Source of the DNA: Sphingomonas sp. BK580
GTDB taxonomy: Bacteria; Pseudomonadota; Alphaproteobacteria; Sphingomonadales; Sphingomonadaceae
DNA length: 64,000 nucleotides
Assembly (NCBI RefSeq): GCF_014194975.1
Contig: NZ_JACIAY010000010.1
Coordinates: forward strand, 118,574-182,573
Direction of reading: 5' to 3'
Numbering within the stretch: position 1 is the first letter of the stretch; every line of letters begins with the position of its first letter. The position numbers and the translations under genes are program-made. Under the pieces are notes generated by a model. It saw nothing but the letters and a program-made list of their open reading frames with translations, had not been told where the DNA came from and did not search any database. Of this stretch, positions 63,318 through 64,000 are shown piece after piece.

Positions 63318-64000
63318 GCGCGTGTTCCTTCGGCGATCGCAGCATGAAGCGTGCGCTCCGCGAGCGTGAGCTTGAAGCGGTTGTCCTCTGTCGGACGCGC
63401 GTCGGCGAAGGCGCGCCGCGTCACCGTCCCGGCGCCCTCGCGCAGCGCCGTCTCTGCGGCCCCGACACGCCACGGCTTGGGCGCGACGCCGCCGAAGGCG
63501 ACGCGTCCACTACCGTCGGTTTGTATGACTGCGGCGACGGAGACGAGCGCGAAGGCGTAAGACGCACGGTCGCGCACCTTGCGATAGACGTGACGGCCGC
63601 CAATTGGCGGCGGCAGCGTCACCGCGGTGATGAGTTCACCCGGCTTCAGCTCCGTCTCCCGCTGCGGCGTCTCGCCCGGCAGGCGATGAAAATCGGCGAT
63701 GGGGATCGATCTTGTGGTACCGTCGGCGCTGACCGTCTCCACCACCGCGTCGAGGACGCGCAACGCCACGGCCATGTCGCCCGGGTAGGTCGCGATACAT
63801 GTCTCCGAGCCGCCGACAATGGCGAGCTGCCGGGCGTAGCCACCGATCGCGGCGCAGCCGTCGCCCGGCTTGCGCTTGTTGCACGCCATGTTGGTGTCAT
63901 AGAAATACGGACAGCGCGTCCGCTGGAGCAGGTTGCCCGCGGTCGAGGCCTTGTTGCGCAGCTGCCCCGAGGCACCCGCCAGGATCGCGCGGCTGAGCAC
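63314..64000 (-). CDS. paoB: Aldehyde oxidoreductase FAD subunit (PaoB type), N-terminus cut by window end
   Basis: The last 228 residues of the FAD-binding subunit. Seen are the FAD loop [19 protein letters not shown] (read in parts), the cysteine-rich [20 protein letters not shown] insertion characteristic of PaoB, which carries a 4Fe-4S cluster, [18 protein letters not shown], and the C-terminal CO-dehydrogenase flavoprotein domain ([14 protein letters not shown]). The start lies outside the window. It overlaps paoC by four bases. Confidence 0.93.
   Translation of the reverse strand: MLSRAILAGASGQLRNKASTAGNLLQRTRCPYFYDTNMACNKRKPGDGCAAIGGYARQLAIVGGSETCIATYPGDMAVALRVLDAVVETVSADGTTRSIPIADFHRLPGETPQRETELKPGELITAVTLPPPIGGRHVYRKVRDRASYAFALVSVAAVIQTDGSGRVAFGGVAPKPWRVGAAETALREGAGTVTRRAFADARPTEDNRFKLTLAERTLHAAIAEGTRA

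Overview
The window is a 64 kb, high-GC chromosomal stretch that looks like a sphingomonad (Sphingomonas-like Alphaproteobacterium). The signs are four large TonB-dependent receptors, a DUF1134/EipA envelope protein, a DUF6894 protein, a MucR/Ros regulator, PaoABC-type molybdenum enzymes and the codon use. The genus is inferred from gene content, not from a marker gene.

Layout. 1-4.7 kb holds core metabolism: a threonine synthase-like enzyme, a YgfZ/GcvT-like folate protein, dihydroorotase, EipA and tRNA-Ser(GCT). 5.2-7.9 kb holds an IS1111-type (IS110 family) insertion sequence and a convergent pair of unknown genes, a decayed copy of which recurs, inverted, at 29.9-30.4 kb. 8.0-17.5 kb is a complete RNA-repair locus and the highlight of the window. 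It has the CARF/sigma-54 activator RtcR facing a clear -24/-12 promoter, an aberrant tRNA-Pro-like sequence in the leader, the Ro60 orthologue Rsr, FIVE tandem Y-RNA-like genes built on circularly permuted tRNA mimics, the RNA ligase RtcB, a predicted nucleotidyltransferase, the RNA cyclase RtcA and a double-AAA ATPase. The likely scheme is that RNA damage ligands sensed by the CARF domain release RtcR, sigma-54 RNA polymerase transcribes the leader through at least rtcA, Rsr is loaded with Y RNAs, and broken RNAs are sealed or have their ends converted by RtcB and RtcA.

17.7-23.8 kb is a peptide-use locus (LysR, TonB receptor, S9 peptidase). 24-34 kb is a patchwork of regulators, small membrane proteins, secreted unknowns, a recombinase stub, pseudogenes and dispersed repeats. 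34.3-38.7 kb is a compact signalling operon (YfiR-like periplasmic protein, TonB receptor, HAMP/methyl-accepting protein). 39.2-45.2 kb is a glycan-use operon (TonB receptor, GH36-like alpha-galactosidase, acyltransferase). 45.3-48.2 kb pairs a TonB receptor with a DUF2946 protein, possibly for copper.

48.8-64 kb has small membrane proteins, ribosomal protein S21, short-chain dehydrogenases, a yellow/MRJP-like secreted protein, two xanthine-dehydrogenase-family large subunits (the second in a paoBC arrangement cut by the window end), a MucR regulator, an IS3 remnant and a lipoprotein GH5 mannanase-like enzyme.

A family of degenerate intergenic repeats (5' core GATGAACG, 3' core TGGGTCC exactly 55 bases downstream in six of nine copies) is scattered through the accessory parts. 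All functional calls rest on reading the sequence. No database search was run.
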